DNA from: Arcticibacterium luteifluviistationis
GTDB lineage: Bacteria; Bacteroidota; Bacteroidia; Cytophagales; Spirosomataceae
Direction of reading: 5' to 3'
NCBI RefSeq assembly: GCF_003258705.1
Contig: NZ_CP029480.1
Coordinates: 3,534,001 to 3,598,000 of the forward strand
DNA length: 64,000 nt
Position 1 is the first letter of the stretch; every line of letters starts with the position of its first letter. Of this stretch, positions 1 through 7,919 are shown in pieces. The notes beneath the pieces were generated by a model. It was given only the letters and a program-made list of their open reading frames with translations. It ran no database searches and was not told where the DNA came from. A program made the translations under genes and the position numbers.

Positions 1-702
1 TAGTGCTGCAGCTGTAGCTCCTTTTAAAACAGTCATAGACTCCACATCATCTGGATTTATACTGGAAAGCCCATCTCCACCATCCGAACTATTACTAGAC
101 CTTGAACCATAATCTCCACCTAAAGAGTAGTTAGTATTATCAACAGGAACACCATTTATGATAATTAAAGGATTGTTTTGCCCACTAAAAGACGACTGAC
201 CTCTAATTCTAATTTTGGCCGACCCGCCAGGCCCTGTTCCCATAGTGGTAATATTAACACCAGACATTTTACCCTGTAGCCCTGTCATTACATTAGGAGA
301 GCGGTTAGTGCTCACCTGTTCGGCATTTACAGTAGCCGTGGCATATCCAAGAGTTTTCGCCTCTCTTTTTATACCCAAAGCCGTTACCACTACTTCAGAA
401 AGATTAGTTTGTTCTTCTTCTAGTTTTACATTGATAACAGATTGGTTATTTACTTTAACACTCTTAGCTAAGTAACCAATAAAAGAGAATTTTAAGGTTC
501 CATTGGCAGGAACACTTATGGAGTAAGCCCCATCCACATTAGTCATAGTTCCCTGTGTACTTCCTTCCAGTATTACACTTACACCAGGCAGACCGCCTTC
601 GTTTCCGGTGACAGTTCCTGTCACCTCTTTGTTTTGTGCCATAATTTGGAAGCCAAATAACAGCAACGTCATCGTTAAATTAAAAAATAGTTTTTTCTTC
701 AT
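1..702 (-). CDS. SusC/RagA-family TonB-dependent receptor, N-terminal part (truncated by window edge)
   Basis: Reading the minus strand from the ATG at 700-702 gives an uninterrupted frame to base 1. It opens with a signal peptide (MKKKLFFNLTMTLLLFGFQ, then cleavage near IMAQ). A carboxypeptidase-regulatory-like (CarboxypepD_reg) domain follows at about residues 26-85, then the family mark LSEVVVTALGI and the start of the TonB plug domain, ending in the SMTVLKGATAAAL plug motif at the edge. No STN domain precedes it, so direct anti-sigma signalling is not expected. SusC proteins form the outer-membrane pore under a SusD lid and import oligosaccharides or peptides. About 234 of roughly 1000 residues are present. 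The substrate cannot be told from this part. The promoter region suggests LacI-type control. Confidence 0.95.
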   Translation of the reverse strand, partial: MKKKLFFNLTMTLLLFGFQIMAQNKEVTGTVTGNEGGLPGVSVILEGSTQGTMTNVDGAYSISVPANGTLKFSFIGYLAKSVKVNNQSVINVKLEEEQTNLSEVVVTALGIKREAKTLGYATATVNAEQVSTNRSPNVMTGLQGKMSGVNITTMGTGPGGSAKIRIRGQSSFSGQNNPLIIINGVPVDNTNYSLGGDYGSRSSNSSDGGDGLSSINPDDVESMTVLKGATAAAL

Positions 703-784
703 AGGATTGAATATTTAAAAAATTAAACATGAGCAATACCAAGCAGGGATGTCTTTGTCTTCAATTCAAACACAATTATATTGT

Positions 785-800
785 GCTTAAACGTTTAAAC
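785..800. promoter_or_regulatory. LacI-family-type operator, copy 2 (in the susC leader)
   Basis: GCTTAAACGTTTAAAC again differs by one base from GTTTAAACGTTTAAAC. It is about 120 nt downstream of the predicted start and 83 nt upstream of the ATG. Its centre is 146 bp from that of copy 1, close to 14 helical turns, so the two could be bridged by one repressor tetramer through a loop. Confidence 0.5.
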
Positions 801-921
801 AACCTTTCAAAAAAAATCCCTTTTTAGTTCTTCTTTTAAAATTTGATGTGTGCTGAACAATTTGCCTCTATTCGTCGGAAGGTCTTCTCTAACGAATTTA
901 GATTCGTTCGTTAAATCATTT

Positions 922-952
922 CAAAATTATGTTTAATCGTTTAAACAACCAA
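922..952 (-). promoter_or_regulatory. Bacteroidota-type promoter of the left susC gene
   Basis: On the minus strand a -33 TTG (950-952) is followed, after a 20-nt spacer, by TAATTTTG (922-929), which matches the TAnnTTTG -7 consensus. The predicted start is near 916, giving a 5' untranslated leader of about 215 nt before the ATG at 702. The spacer between the two elements is occupied by the palindrome listed at 931-946. Confidence 0.6.
931..946. promoter_or_regulatory. LacI-family-type operator, copy 1 (inside the promoter spacer)
   Basis: GTTTAATCGTTTAAAC differs by one base from the perfect palindrome GTTTAAACGTTTAAAC. A central AA(A/T)CGTTT is typical of LacI-family operators such as the PurR box. 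It lies exactly between the -33 and -7 elements, where a bound repressor would exclude RNA polymerase. The regulator gene is not in this window. Confidence 0.55.
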
Positions 953-1525
953 AACTTATTGATTATTTATTTATAAAAAACATAGGTATAGTACCATTTC
1001 ATAGGTCTATATCAGAAATTTAGACGATGAAAAATATTATGCTAACATTCAATAAAAGAAGGAATCAGCATAAACTAGACGCTTTTCTCCTTTGATTTTC
1101 TCCCAGTTTTTTTTCGATTTTTTATATGAAGAAGAGTGGAAAAAGTCTTTTATCCAAAGGTCTTAAGCACAGGTATCAACCCGCAATTAGGTGATTTAAA
1201 ACCATGCTTAATATCAAACTAAATGAAACTGAAGACCATTAATATTAGCTAGTTTTTACGCTAAATCCAGAAAGAGCTAACCTAAAAACACCATAAGAGA
1301 ATGCCGCTTTAAAGATACCTAATTCAACATTCAAAGGCTTAGAAGAAAAAAACTTAAGGAAGAGCAGAGGTAATTGTATTAAGAAAAATAGTAGCACAAA
1401 AAAAGCAATCAATAATGTCATTAATTTTCTAAAGTTATGAAGCTCTTAGGAATTATACAATACTGATATACAACTATTTAAAGAAAACGTATTCTATAAT
1501 TCACCCCTTTAAAACACCCTACTGC
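953..1525. other. AT-rich intergenic stretch with no gene seen
   Basis: Only short frames are present. The best, starting with the ATG at 1027, is about 22 codons. I saw no RNA gene, repeat or convincing terminator. Confidence 0.6.
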
Positions 1526-2146
1526 TTACCTTTCATAAGGTAATATTTTAGCTAACTGCCTAGCGGTTTCTGCACCCAATCTTTGAGGTGTATCCATTCG
1601 GCTAGTTGGGGTCTGGCTCAGTTTCTTTTGCCACAGTAGCTCTCCTGTTCTGCCGTCATACAAATTACCAAAAGTAGTAGCTCCACCAGGCAAAGAACTA
1701 AATCCAAAAGGTGGATTAACCACAATGCTAGTTTCGCCCCATACTACGGCATCCACATTTAGAACTCTACACAGTTCTCCTTTATCTAACTTAGGAATAT
1801 CATATATTTTAACTCCCGCAGATTCTAAAAGTCGATTTGTAGTTAAGAAATCTTGAACCACTTTCTCAAACTTTCCTTTCTCCACTTGCTTCGCAACAGA
1901 AATAAAAAATTCCTTTTGCATATCTAAACCAGCTAATCTTTCTTGCTCTCGCCAATAATCGGCACCAGTCCTACCTCGTCTATTCTGCTTATATTCCTCA
2001 TTAAAACTTACATCAAAAGGCAAAACCGCTATCTTTTGATGATATGAAATAGCATTCTGAACATCTGCCGAAACATACGGAGCGTTTGAAGCACAACTCG
2101 TTACTATATAAGTAAGGACCACTAAAGCCGTCAATATTCTTTTCAT
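1526..2146 (-). CDS. small outer-membrane or periplasmic lipoprotein (CsgG/GNA1162-like fold possible)
   Basis: This 206-residue protein has a lipoprotein signal peptide with lipobox VTSC (Cys18). Its body has features common in the CsgG/LpoB/GNA1162 group: a KIAVLPFD strand near residue 40, a long helix, the phrase LCRVLNVDAVVWGETS, and a C-terminal YDGRTGELLWQKKL strand pair. The overall fold assignment is my inference. It is a clear paralogue of the next gene upstream (2217-2729): both share KIA(V/I)LP, TNR(L/I)L and VL(N/G)VDA. The gap between them is 70 bp, so they are probably co-transcribed. Proteins of this kind often support secretion or envelope assembly, but no function is shown here. 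Confidence 0.8.
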   Translation of the reverse strand: MKRILTALVVLTYIVTSCASNAPYVSADVQNAISYHQKIAVLPFDVSFNEEYKQNRRGRTGADYWREQERLAGLDMQKEFFISVAKQVEKGKFEKVVQDFLTTNRLLESAGVKIYDIPKLDKGELCRVLNVDAVVWGETSIVVNPPFGFSSLPGGATTFGNLYDGRTGELLWQKKLSQTPTSRMDTPQRLGAETARQLAKILPYER

Positions 2147-2216
2147 ACTTACTAATACGCTTTTAGGTACAAAATTGTTGTAAACAATTACTTATCAAAT
2201 AATTTCCACAGTAGAT

Positions 2217-2729
2217 CTAATAAGGAAGTTCTTTTACTAATGCCAAAATGCCTCTGCGAACCATAGACGGTCTAATTTCTCCTAAATTATATTTACTACT
2301 TACTTCTGTTTTTTCATCCCAAACAAGCTTTAACGTCTTAGTGTCATAAATTGAACAGAAGACTGTAGTAACAACATCTCTTCCGCCCACAGACTCCTCC
2401 AAAGACGACTTACAAATAATGATTGCGTCAACTCCTAAAACCTGGCCGAGTTCACTAGAATCAAAGCCTTCTTTCTCTATGCCCTTATCTTTTAAAATTC
2501 TGTTAGTCTCTATATAACTTTGAACCGACACCTCTTGTCTACCCTTGTTTACCTGCTCCGCAAGAGTCAGAAAAAACTGCTTCTGTTCAAGGCTTTCATA
2601 AGGTAAGATTGCTATCTTTCTGTGAATCCCACGAAAACTTTCCTTTTGAGCATTTCCTTCCAAGCCCAGAGGTGCAGTCCGAACGCAACCAAAAGTCGAA
2701 AAAAGAAATAGATAGATTACATACTTCAT
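2217..2729 (-). CDS. small lipoprotein, paralogue of the downstream gene
   Basis: I place the start at the internal Met whose product begins MKYVIYLFLFSTFGC, because this gives a normal lipoprotein signal with Cys15 as lipidation site. A longer frame starts at 2756 but would put a basic stretch (KRCTR) ahead of the signal. The mature part repeats the pattern of its neighbour: KIAILPYE, a helix with FFLTLAEQVNKG, TNRILKDKGI, LGQVLGVDAIIICK, and a closing YDTKTLKLVWDEKT. It is about 170 residues, shorter than its partner because it lacks the QNRRGRTGADYW insert. It lies 41 bp downstream of hemE on the same strand and may be read through from it. Function unknown. Confidence 0.8.
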   Translation of the reverse strand: MKYVIYLFLFSTFGCVRTAPLGLEGNAQKESFRGIHRKIAILPYESLEQKQFFLTLAEQVNKGRQEVSVQSYIETNRILKDKGIEKEGFDSSELGQVLGVDAIIICKSSLEESVGGRDVVTTVFCSIYDTKTLKLVWDEKTEVSSKYNLGEIRPSMVRRGILALVKELPY

Positions 2730-2770
2730 TCTTGTGCATCTTTTTGAGAAAAACAAAGTCCACGATTACC

Positions 2771-3790
2771 CTACCAAGCCTTTACTGTATCAATAAAACA
2801 CTTCACATTATCCGGATTCATATCAGGATATACACCGTGTCCTAAATTCGCAATGTATTTCTGCTTACCAAATTTATTTAGCATTATAGTAGTCTCCTTT
2901 TCTATTTCTTTGAAAGAGCCATATAACACACAAGGATCCAAATTACCCTGCAAAGTCTTATTTGGGATTAACTCTCTTGACTCCAGAATATCCATATTCC
3001 AGTCCATTCCTACTACGTTACAGTCTAACTGACCTATTTCCTCTCTAGCAAAATATGCTCCTTTAGCAAAAACAGTTACCGGAACGTTATTGATAGCTTT
3101 ACATATTTGAGAAATATAGGGCGTAGCAAAAACGGAGTATTGACTTGGAGAGAGTATCCCAGCCCAGCTGTCAAAAACCTGAACCAAATTAGCTCCACAA
3201 GCCACCTGAGCTTTCAAATAAGTAATAGTCACATCTGTAATTTTCTGTAATAACTGATGTGACAATTCAGGCTCTGTATAAAGCATTTTCTTGGCTTCAG
3301 AGAATGTCTTAGAACCCTTTCCCTCTATCATGTAACAGAAAATAGTAAAAGGAGCTCCCGCAAAACCTATCAAAGGCACCCTATCAGACAGACCTGTTTT
3401 GACCAATTTCATAGCTTCCAAAACGTAAGAAAGTCTATCTTCAATGTCCGAGGTGTTTAAAACATCAACATCCGCTTTACTTTTTATAGTCTTTCTAAAG
3501 ATAGGCCCTACCTTTTCTACCATCTCATATGGCAAATCCATTGCCTCAGGCACTACTAAAATATCCGAAAATATAATGGCAGCGTCTACCCCTAAAATAT
3601 CAACTGGCTGCAGTGTTACCTCTGCCGCCAGTTCTGGATTTGTGGCCAAATTAATAAAGCTACCAGCTGTTTTTCGGACAGCACGGTATTCTTTTAAAAT
3701 TCTACCCGCCTGTCTCATTACCCATACAGGTACTCTTTCTTGTTCCTCTCCTTTAGCTGCTCTTAGTAGCAGGTCGTTTTTTAAACTCAT
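2771..3790 (-). CDS. hemE: uroporphyrinogen decarboxylase
   Basis: HemE removes the four acetate carboxyls of uroporphyrinogen III to give coproporphyrinogen III in cytosolic haem synthesis. The 339-residue length is normal for the family. The first signature [10 protein letters not shown] lies at residues 21-30; its arginines and the following acidic stretch bind the substrate propionates. The second signature, around GFAGAPFT, is near residue 143. The C-terminal GHGV motif ([15 protein letters not shown]) is also present. The start at 3790 matches family N-termini. No other haem genes are adjacent, so this is a lone hem gene next to two unrelated lipoproteins. Confidence 0.97.
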   Translation of the reverse strand: MSLKNDLLLRAAKGEEQERVPVWVMRQAGRILKEYRAVRKTAGSFINLATNPELAAEVTLQPVDILGVDAAIIFSDILVVPEAMDLPYEMVEKVGPIFRKTIKSKADVDVLNTSDIEDRLSYVLEAMKLVKTGLSDRVPLIGFAGAPFTIFCYMIEGKGSKTFSEAKKMLYTEPELSHQLLQKITDVTITYLKAQVACGANLVQVFDSWAGILSPSQYSVFATPYISQICKAINNVPVTVFAKGAYFAREEIGQLDCNVVGMDWNMDILESRELIPNKTLQGNLDPCVLYGSFKEIEKETTIMLNKFGKQKYIANLGHGVYPDMNPDNVKCFIDTVKAW

Positions 3791-3835
3791 ACCGCAAAAA
3801 TAACAGGTCTTTAATCTAGATTTATTTTTTTACAT

Positions 3836-3861
3836 AAAAAAAGCCAACCCAAAGGCTGGCT
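3836..3861 (-). terminator. Rho-independent terminator of the thioredoxin gene
   Basis: On the minus strand AGCCAGCC-TTTG-GGTTGGCT forms a stem of seven pairs with one mismatch, followed directly by a run of T. It is 25 bp past the stop at 3887 and so separates this gene from hemE. Confidence 0.8.
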
Positions 3862-3886
3862 CAAATGTATATTTTAAAAAGCTACG

Positions 3887-4357
3887 TTATTTCATTACAT
3901 ATTGTTCCTTCTTATCAGAACCTAAAAGACGATGTGACTCATCTAAATTATCAAGCGTTTTTGCCAAATAATTTGGCGAGTAAAATCCTTTAAGTTTTGT
4001 CACTTCATTTCCTTTATAATCTGCTACCAAAAGCGTAGGAAATACTTTTACATCAAAACGCTCTGCTATTCTCTTTCCATCTTCAGTATCTATATCAACT
4101 CTATAAATCAAAAAATTGCCATTGACATAAGCCGCCAAATCACTATTCTTGAAGGTTTCATTATCCATCTTTTTACATGGACCACACCAAGTAGCCCAAA
4201 AATCTAACAAGATTGGTTTCTGTTGTTTTTTCGCCGTCCTTAAAAAGTTATCATAAGAACCACTATAAAATTCTACAGTTTTAATATCCTTTTTTCCTGT
4301 CCAGGAACTAAGGGTAATCATCGAAATGGCTAAAGCCAGTATGGTAAGGTTTTTCAT
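3887..4357 (-). CDS. periplasmic thioredoxin-family protein
   Basis: The 156-residue protein starts with a signal peptide (to about residue 21). A thioredoxin fold follows, with active site WCGPC at residues 57-61 (Cys58, Cys61) inside FWATWCGPCKKM. The cis-proline region is in DVKVFPTLLV. This is the Thioredoxin_7/DsbD-gamma-like type with a C-terminal extension (YLAKTLDNLDE). It probably acts as a periplasmic thiol-disulfide reductant or oxidase. The redox partner is not encoded nearby. It is monocistronic, with its own promoter and terminator. Confidence 0.88.
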   Translation of the reverse strand: MKNLTILALAISMITLSSWTGKKDIKTVEFYSGSYDNFLRTAKKQQKPILLDFWATWCGPCKKMDNETFKNSDLAAYVNGNFLIYRVDIDTEDGKRIAERFDVKVFPTLLVADYKGNEVTKLKGFYSPNYLAKTLDNLDESHRLLGSDKKEQYVMK

Positions 4358-4401
4358 TTTGCACGTGTATTAGTTATGTAATATTTTTTCAATTACCATG
4401 C

Positions 4402-4434
4402 CAAAGGTACAAAACTCTCAGAATAGCCCTGCAA
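4402..4434 (-). promoter_or_regulatory. promoter of the thioredoxin gene
   Basis: The minus strand carries TTG (4432-4434), a 22-nt spacer and TACCTTTG (4402-4409), matching TAnnTTTG. The predicted start is 30-40 nt before the ATG at 4357. The spacer is at the long end of the usual range. Confidence 0.45.
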
Positions 4435-4499
4435 CCTCATCATCACCAACTGACTGCCAATGATATAAGAGAATGTAATTATTCCTTAGAAAATATTAA

Positions 4500-4521
4500 C
4501 CCCTCTAAAAATTTAGAGGGG
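4500..4521. other. perfect 10-bp stem-loop in a 511-bp intergenic region
   Basis: CCCCTCTAAA-AA-TTTAGAGGGG is a perfect inverted repeat with a 2-nt loop. No T run follows on either strand and no gene ends here, so it is not an obvious terminator. Apart from this hairpin and the promoter signals at its two ends, the region 4358-4868 holds nothing I can name. Confidence 0.6.
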
Positions 4522-4824
4522 TAATATGCTCACCTTTTAACCTAAATTCTACATTGAATTTCAAATTCTTTAGTAGGAGCACATAAATTTCAGCAAAAAA
4601 CTAATAGAATTCCGCCCCATTTATCTCCTCATTTGTCAAAGTACGTATAATTATAAAGTCAGAAGTGTAGAGTCGATTTATGCTCAAAATCATTCGTTAA
4701 AACCATTCATTGGGTAGATAGCTAAAAGCTTAAAATCTAATATTAATTGGAAAGCAAAAAAGTAACCTTATCAAACATTAAACAGAGATTCGTACTTACT
4801 ACTTTTTTTAGAGCCCTGTGCAAC

Positions 4825-4855
4825 CATCTTAGATAAAAGATGCATCTTATGTTTG
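4825..4855 (+). promoter_or_regulatory. possible promoter and dyad before the ECF sigma gene
   Basis: The hairpin CATCTT-agataa-AAGATG (4825-4842) overlaps the palindrome AAGATGCATCTT (4837-4848). This is followed by TATGTTTG (4848-4855), a match to TAnnTTTG, 14 bp before the ATG. No TTG sits at the right distance upstream. The site may instead be read by the ECF sigma itself. Confidence 0.3.
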
Positions 4856-4868
4856 AAACAAGCCATTT

Positions 4869-5435
4869 ATGACAAAAATTTTATCCTTGTTTAGTTCAGA
4901 CCACAATCTGGCAAAAGCTTTAAAACGAGGAGACAAGAAAGCTCAAAATCACTTATACGAACGTTACTCGGGTTTGATGTTCGGTATATGCATGCGTTAT
5001 ATGGGTGACCAAATGGCCGCAGAAGATGTAATGCTCAAAGGTTTTATGAAAATCTTTGAGAAAATCGACCAGTTTAATTTCAAAGGTAGTTTTGAAGGAT
5101 GGATTAAACGCATAATGGTAAACGAGGCCTTGATGAAAATAAGGTCTATAAAAACTAAGGAGGTTGGTATTGAGGATGTGTCGGTCTCAAATTTTGAAAC
5201 TCAAGCTTCTTCCAAACTAGAAGCAGAAGACCTTCTCGCTATGATTAGCACATTGCCGCAAGGGTATAAGACTGTTTTTAACCTCTATGCCATTGAAGGT
5301 TTCAGCCATTCCGAAATTGCCGAGCAATTAGGTATTTCAGAAGGTACATCCAAATCCCAACTGAGCAGAGCTAGAGCTATGCTCCAAAAAAGATTAGAAA
5401 ATCAGGATAACAGCTTAAAAAATGAATTCAATTAA
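4869..5435 (+). CDS. ECF-type RNA polymerase sigma factor
   Basis: This 188-residue protein has sigma-70 region 2 at about residues 20-90 (NHLYERYSGLMFGICMRYMG, then AEDVMLKGFMKIFEKIDQF and GWIKRIMVNEALM). Region 4 lies at about 120-175, with the helix-turn-helix EGFSHSEIAEQLGISEGTSK. The length and lack of region 3 mark it as an ECF factor that redirects RNA polymerase to a small regulon. Its stop overlaps the next gene by 14 bp, which implies translational coupling to a protein with one membrane helix. That is the usual arrangement for a sigma and anti-sigma pair. It is not next to a FecR/SusC pair, so it is probably not a TonB-signalling sigma factor. Confidence 0.92.
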   Translation: MTKILSLFSSDHNLAKALKRGDKKAQNHLYERYSGLMFGICMRYMGDQMAAEDVMLKGFMKIFEKIDQFNFKGSFEGWIKRIMVNEALMKIRSIKTKEVGIEDVSVSNFETQASSKLEAEDLLAMISTLPQGYKTVFNLYAIEGFSHSEIAEQLGISEGTSKSQLSRARAMLQKRLENQDNSLKNEFN

Positions 5436-6309
5436 AAACAATAAAAAACATCCTTTAGATGAGCTTTTTCGCCAAAAGCTTTCTGGTTTTGAAATGGAAC
5501 CCTCGCTTGAAGCGAAAGAAAGGTTTCTCGCTTCTATCAACGCAGAAGAATCTTCAAAAAAACCATTCTGGTTCTTTTCTGCAGCTGCTGCAGTAATTCT
5601 TATTAGTGGTTTAAGTTGGTTTTTCCTTAATAATAGTCCCAAGATTGACACCAATTCAGCTTTGGCGGAGCTTTCTGTGGAATCAACTATAGAAGAAACC
5701 CCAAAAGTTCTAGAAAACACTTTTCCCGTCCCTGAAATAGTAAATAGAGAAAACTTGAACACAAGGACTTCAGCAGAATCCAGTATTCCTTCTAAAAAAG
5801 GAGTACAAAAAAAAGAACAAAATGTCATTCAGAAGACACTTCAACCAAAACCAGTAAGAAGCATAACTGGCATAATAGAAACTGATGAATTAATTCAAGA
5901 CAGACTGACATTAGCCCTTCAGGCGGCTGAAGAAAAAAAATCTAAAGCAGAGGTTAATTTAGAATCAAACGACCTTTTCAAAACAAGTGTTGGCGAGACT
6001 ATCATCATTGTAGCATCAACACTAAACACAGAAGAGATATATTTACCCGAAATAAACTCTGACTCGCCTATTACCCTTGCAGAAGCTGAAAACCTTGGTT
6101 CTTCGATTTTGGAAGAAGATCGGTCTCTAATGGCTAAAGTGTTCACCGAATTGAAACACCTAAAACACGGAGAGAGAGCCAGCTTTAATAGTATTACCGC
6201 TTCTAATGAGGAATCCATCATTAATAATGAAGACGGTTTCATTGGTCATGAAACCATGCAATTTAGAGAGCGATTTAGATGGTTTAAGGGTAAGCTTTCT
6301 AAACAATAA
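5422..6309 (+). CDS. single-pass membrane protein, probable anti-sigma factor
   Basis: The 295-residue protein has an N-terminal cytosolic part of about 50 residues (HPLDELFRQKLSGFEMEPS). One membrane helix follows at about 52-68 (FWFFSAAAAVILISGLSWFF), then a long, low-complexity, charged extracytoplasmic region. It lacks a recognisable zinc-type ZAS motif. The evidence for an anti-sigma role is its position (14-bp overlap with the sigma gene) and its topology, not sequence homology. The start at 5422 is the only one that keeps the short N-terminal segment seen in similar Bacteroidota proteins. The 3' end lies 22 bp before the barrel gene, so the three genes form an operon. Confidence 0.7.
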   Translation: MNSIKNNKKHPLDELFRQKLSGFEMEPSLEAKERFLASINAEESSKKPFWFFSAAAAVILISGLSWFFLNNSPKIDTNSALAELSVESTIEETPKVLENTFPVPEIVNRENLNTRTSAESSIPSKKGVQKKEQNVIQKTLQPKPVRSITGIIETDELIQDRLTLALQAAEEKKSKAEVNLESNDLFKTSVGETIIIVASTLNTEEIYLPEINSDSPITLAEAENLGSSILEEDRSLMAKVFTELKHLKHGERASFNSITASNEESIINNEDGFIGHETMQFRERFRWFKGKLSKQ

Positions 6310-6331
6310 TTTTATTAAAAGCCAATTGACA

Positions 6332-7372
6332 ATGAAAAAACTTCTAGTCTTAGTTAGTCTTATTTCTTTCATAACAACTCCTAATAAAGCCTTTAGTAAG
6401 GCTTGGGCTGCTGTAGACACCACCATTCTATCCTTTTCTGACAACTCTCTCAATAAAAGGGTAACAGTAATAAGCACCGGAAATAAAGACTTGGACATTC
6501 CCATCTCTTTCAATCTAGAAAAACTTTTAACTGAACTCGGCTTAGATGAAGAGCAAACCCAAAGCATTTTAAGCAATATCAAGAATGATAAATATCAAAG
6601 CGATACCTTAAACGTAATAAGCCCTTCCGGTCAAAAACTTCAGATTCTAGGAATAGCTTCACCCCACAAGTTTCCCCGAGAAGAGGAATACACCAACGAA
6701 TACGAATCGGAAGACAACTGGGAGTCCGAAAGTAATGAAGACAAATATTCACCGGAAAGTTCACCAAAATTCTTCCCTAAAAGTGATTTCGGTTTCTATT
6801 TCGGTCTTAACAATTATAAAAACTCATCATCTACAGCTCCTTCACAACTAAGTAAACTTAGGCCCTGGGGCTCACGATACGTCGCTTTTTCATTTAGAAA
6901 AAATGCCACCATATCAAAAAGCAAGAATCTGGATCTAGCACTCAGCTATGGTCCAGAATTCGCCATATATAATTTTATGTTTGAAAACAGCAATGGCCTC
7001 CTAAATCAAAACGATCAAGTAAGTTTCGAAACTTTGGAATACGATACTAAAAAATCAAAACTCACTGTACCCTATATCAACCTGCCTATCCTACTAAGCT
7101 TAGGAACTAAAAATAAAGGTTTCAAACTAAGCTTAGGTGGATACATGGGTTATAGAATAGGCAGCCATACCAAAACAAAAGATACCGATGGCAACAAAGA
7201 AAAAATAAGAGATGGATTTAACCTCCATCGATTTAATTACGGCCTTACTTCCGAAATTGGAAAAAAAAGTGGCCTATCATTTTTCTTTAGATACGATTTA
7301 AGACCGCTATTTGAATCAAATCAAATAAATGCAAAAAAAATACAAGCTTATAGTTTCGGGATAAGATTGTAA
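6332..7372 (+). CDS. outer-membrane beta-barrel protein (PorT-like) in the ECF operon
   Basis: An open frame extends back to 6206, but there it runs inside the previous gene. The start at 6332 gives a clean signal peptide (MKKLLVLVSLISFITTPNKAFS), so I use it (346 residues). An N-terminal soluble part of about 150 residues ends in an acidic segment rich in E, S and D. It is followed by alternating amphipathic strands (FGFYFGLNNYK, RYVAFSFRKN, LDLALSYGPEF, YINLPILLSLG, FKLSLGGYMGYRIG, LSFFFRYDLRPLF) that end in a terminal FGIRL. This is the pattern of an 8-stranded barrel of the outer-membrane protein beta-barrel family. It may sense or be a target of envelope stress through the adjacent ECF pair, an inference from position. 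Confidence 0.75.
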   Translation: MKKLLVLVSLISFITTPNKAFSKAWAAVDTTILSFSDNSLNKRVTVISTGNKDLDIPISFNLEKLLTELGLDEEQTQSILSNIKNDKYQSDTLNVISPSGQKLQILGIASPHKFPREEEYTNEYESEDNWESESNEDKYSPESSPKFFPKSDFGFYFGLNNYKNSSSTAPSQLSKLRPWGSRYVAFSFRKNATISKSKNLDLALSYGPEFAIYNFMFENSNGLLNQNDQVSFETLEYDTKKSKLTVPYINLPILLSLGTKNKGFKLSLGGYMGYRIGSHTKTKDTDGNKEKIRDGFNLHRFNYGLTSEIGKKSGLSFFFRYDLRPLFESNQINAKKIQAYSFGIRL

Positions 7373-7475
7373 CCAATATGCTTATAAATAGTGGATTAAA
7401 ACTTAATTCATTAGAAACATTGCGTTATCAACCTTATCAACTCTAAAAAAAAGTAGGTTTTTTTAAATCTATATT

Positions 7476-7505
7476 TTGCCAATCAAAAAAAACGCCCTAC
7501 TTTTG
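7476..7505 (+). promoter_or_regulatory. promoter of the tRNA-Tyr/Gly/Thr (tuf) unit
   Basis: TTG (7476-7478), 19-nt spacer, TACTTTTG (7498-7505), then CAACTCC. This is an exact match to the Bacteroidota consensus and sits about 50 nt before tRNA-Tyr. The same TACTTTTGCA core recurs before tRNA-Trp and rplK. Confidence 0.85.
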
Positions 7506-7556
7506 CAACTCCTTTTTCAGGAACAAGTTCTTTGTCTAGTAAATATTACGATTTTT

Positions 7557-7639
7557 GGGGGTGTACCAGAGTGGCCAAATGGGGCAGACTGTAAATCTGC
7601 TAGCTTTCGCTTACGGTGGTTCGAATCCATCCGCCCCCA
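7557..7639 (+). tRNA. tRNA-Tyr (GTA)
   Basis: An 83-nt cloverleaf with the long variable arm of a class II tRNA. The acceptor is GGGGGTG paired with CGCCCCC, the discriminator is A, and the anticodon loop is CTGTAAA with GTA. The T-loop is TTCGAAT. CCA is not encoded. Confidence 0.97.
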
Positions 7640-7661
7640 CAGTTTTTTTAGACGCAGAAAT

Positions 7662-7734
7662 GCGAGTGTAGCTCAGCTGGTAGAGCGACAGCCTTCCAAG
7701 CTGTAGGTCGCGTGTTCGAACCACGTCACTCGCT
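7662..7734 (+). tRNA. tRNA-Gly (TCC)
   Basis: A 73-nt cloverleaf with acceptor GCGAGTG/CACTCGC, anticodon loop CTTCCAA (TCC), T-loop TTCGAAC and discriminator T. It lies 22 nt after tRNA-Tyr in the same transcript. CCA is not encoded. Confidence 0.97.
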
Positions 7735-7741
7735 CTAAAAA

Positions 7742-7813
<72 letters not shown>

Positions 7814-7843
7814 CTCCTTATTTCGAGAAAAGGAGGTATTTAT

Positions 7844-7872
7844 CACATAGAAGTTTTTCTGTGTGGTTTTTT
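7844..7872 (+). terminator. terminator or attenuator between tRNA-Thr and tuf
   Basis: CACATAGAA-GTTT-TTCTGTGTG forms nine pairs (one G-T), followed by G and six T. It would end the tRNA transcript about 50 nt before tuf. As no separate tuf promoter is visible, it is probably partial and lets some polymerase through to tuf. Confidence 0.7.
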
Positions 7873-7919
7873 ATTTGAACTTTTATATCGGATTTAAAAT
7901 AATTTAATTTAATAACAAT

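Noticed and set aside
1027-1095. Short frame starting MKNIMLTFNKRR
   Set aside because: About 22 codons, without a promoter, conservation cue or partner.
3795-3802. TATTTTTG on the minus strand right before hemE as a promoter
   Set aside because: It would give an almost leaderless start, has no spaced TTG, and lies in AT-rich DNA where such matches occur by chance.
6206-6331. N-terminal extension of the barrel gene
   Set aside because: It lies in another frame of the preceding gene and would bury the signal peptide; the ATG at 6332 is better.
7476-7706. Open frame of 76 codons across tRNA-Tyr and tRNA-Gly
   Set aside because: It reads through two complete tRNA genes and starts at the TTG that is the -33 box of their promoter.
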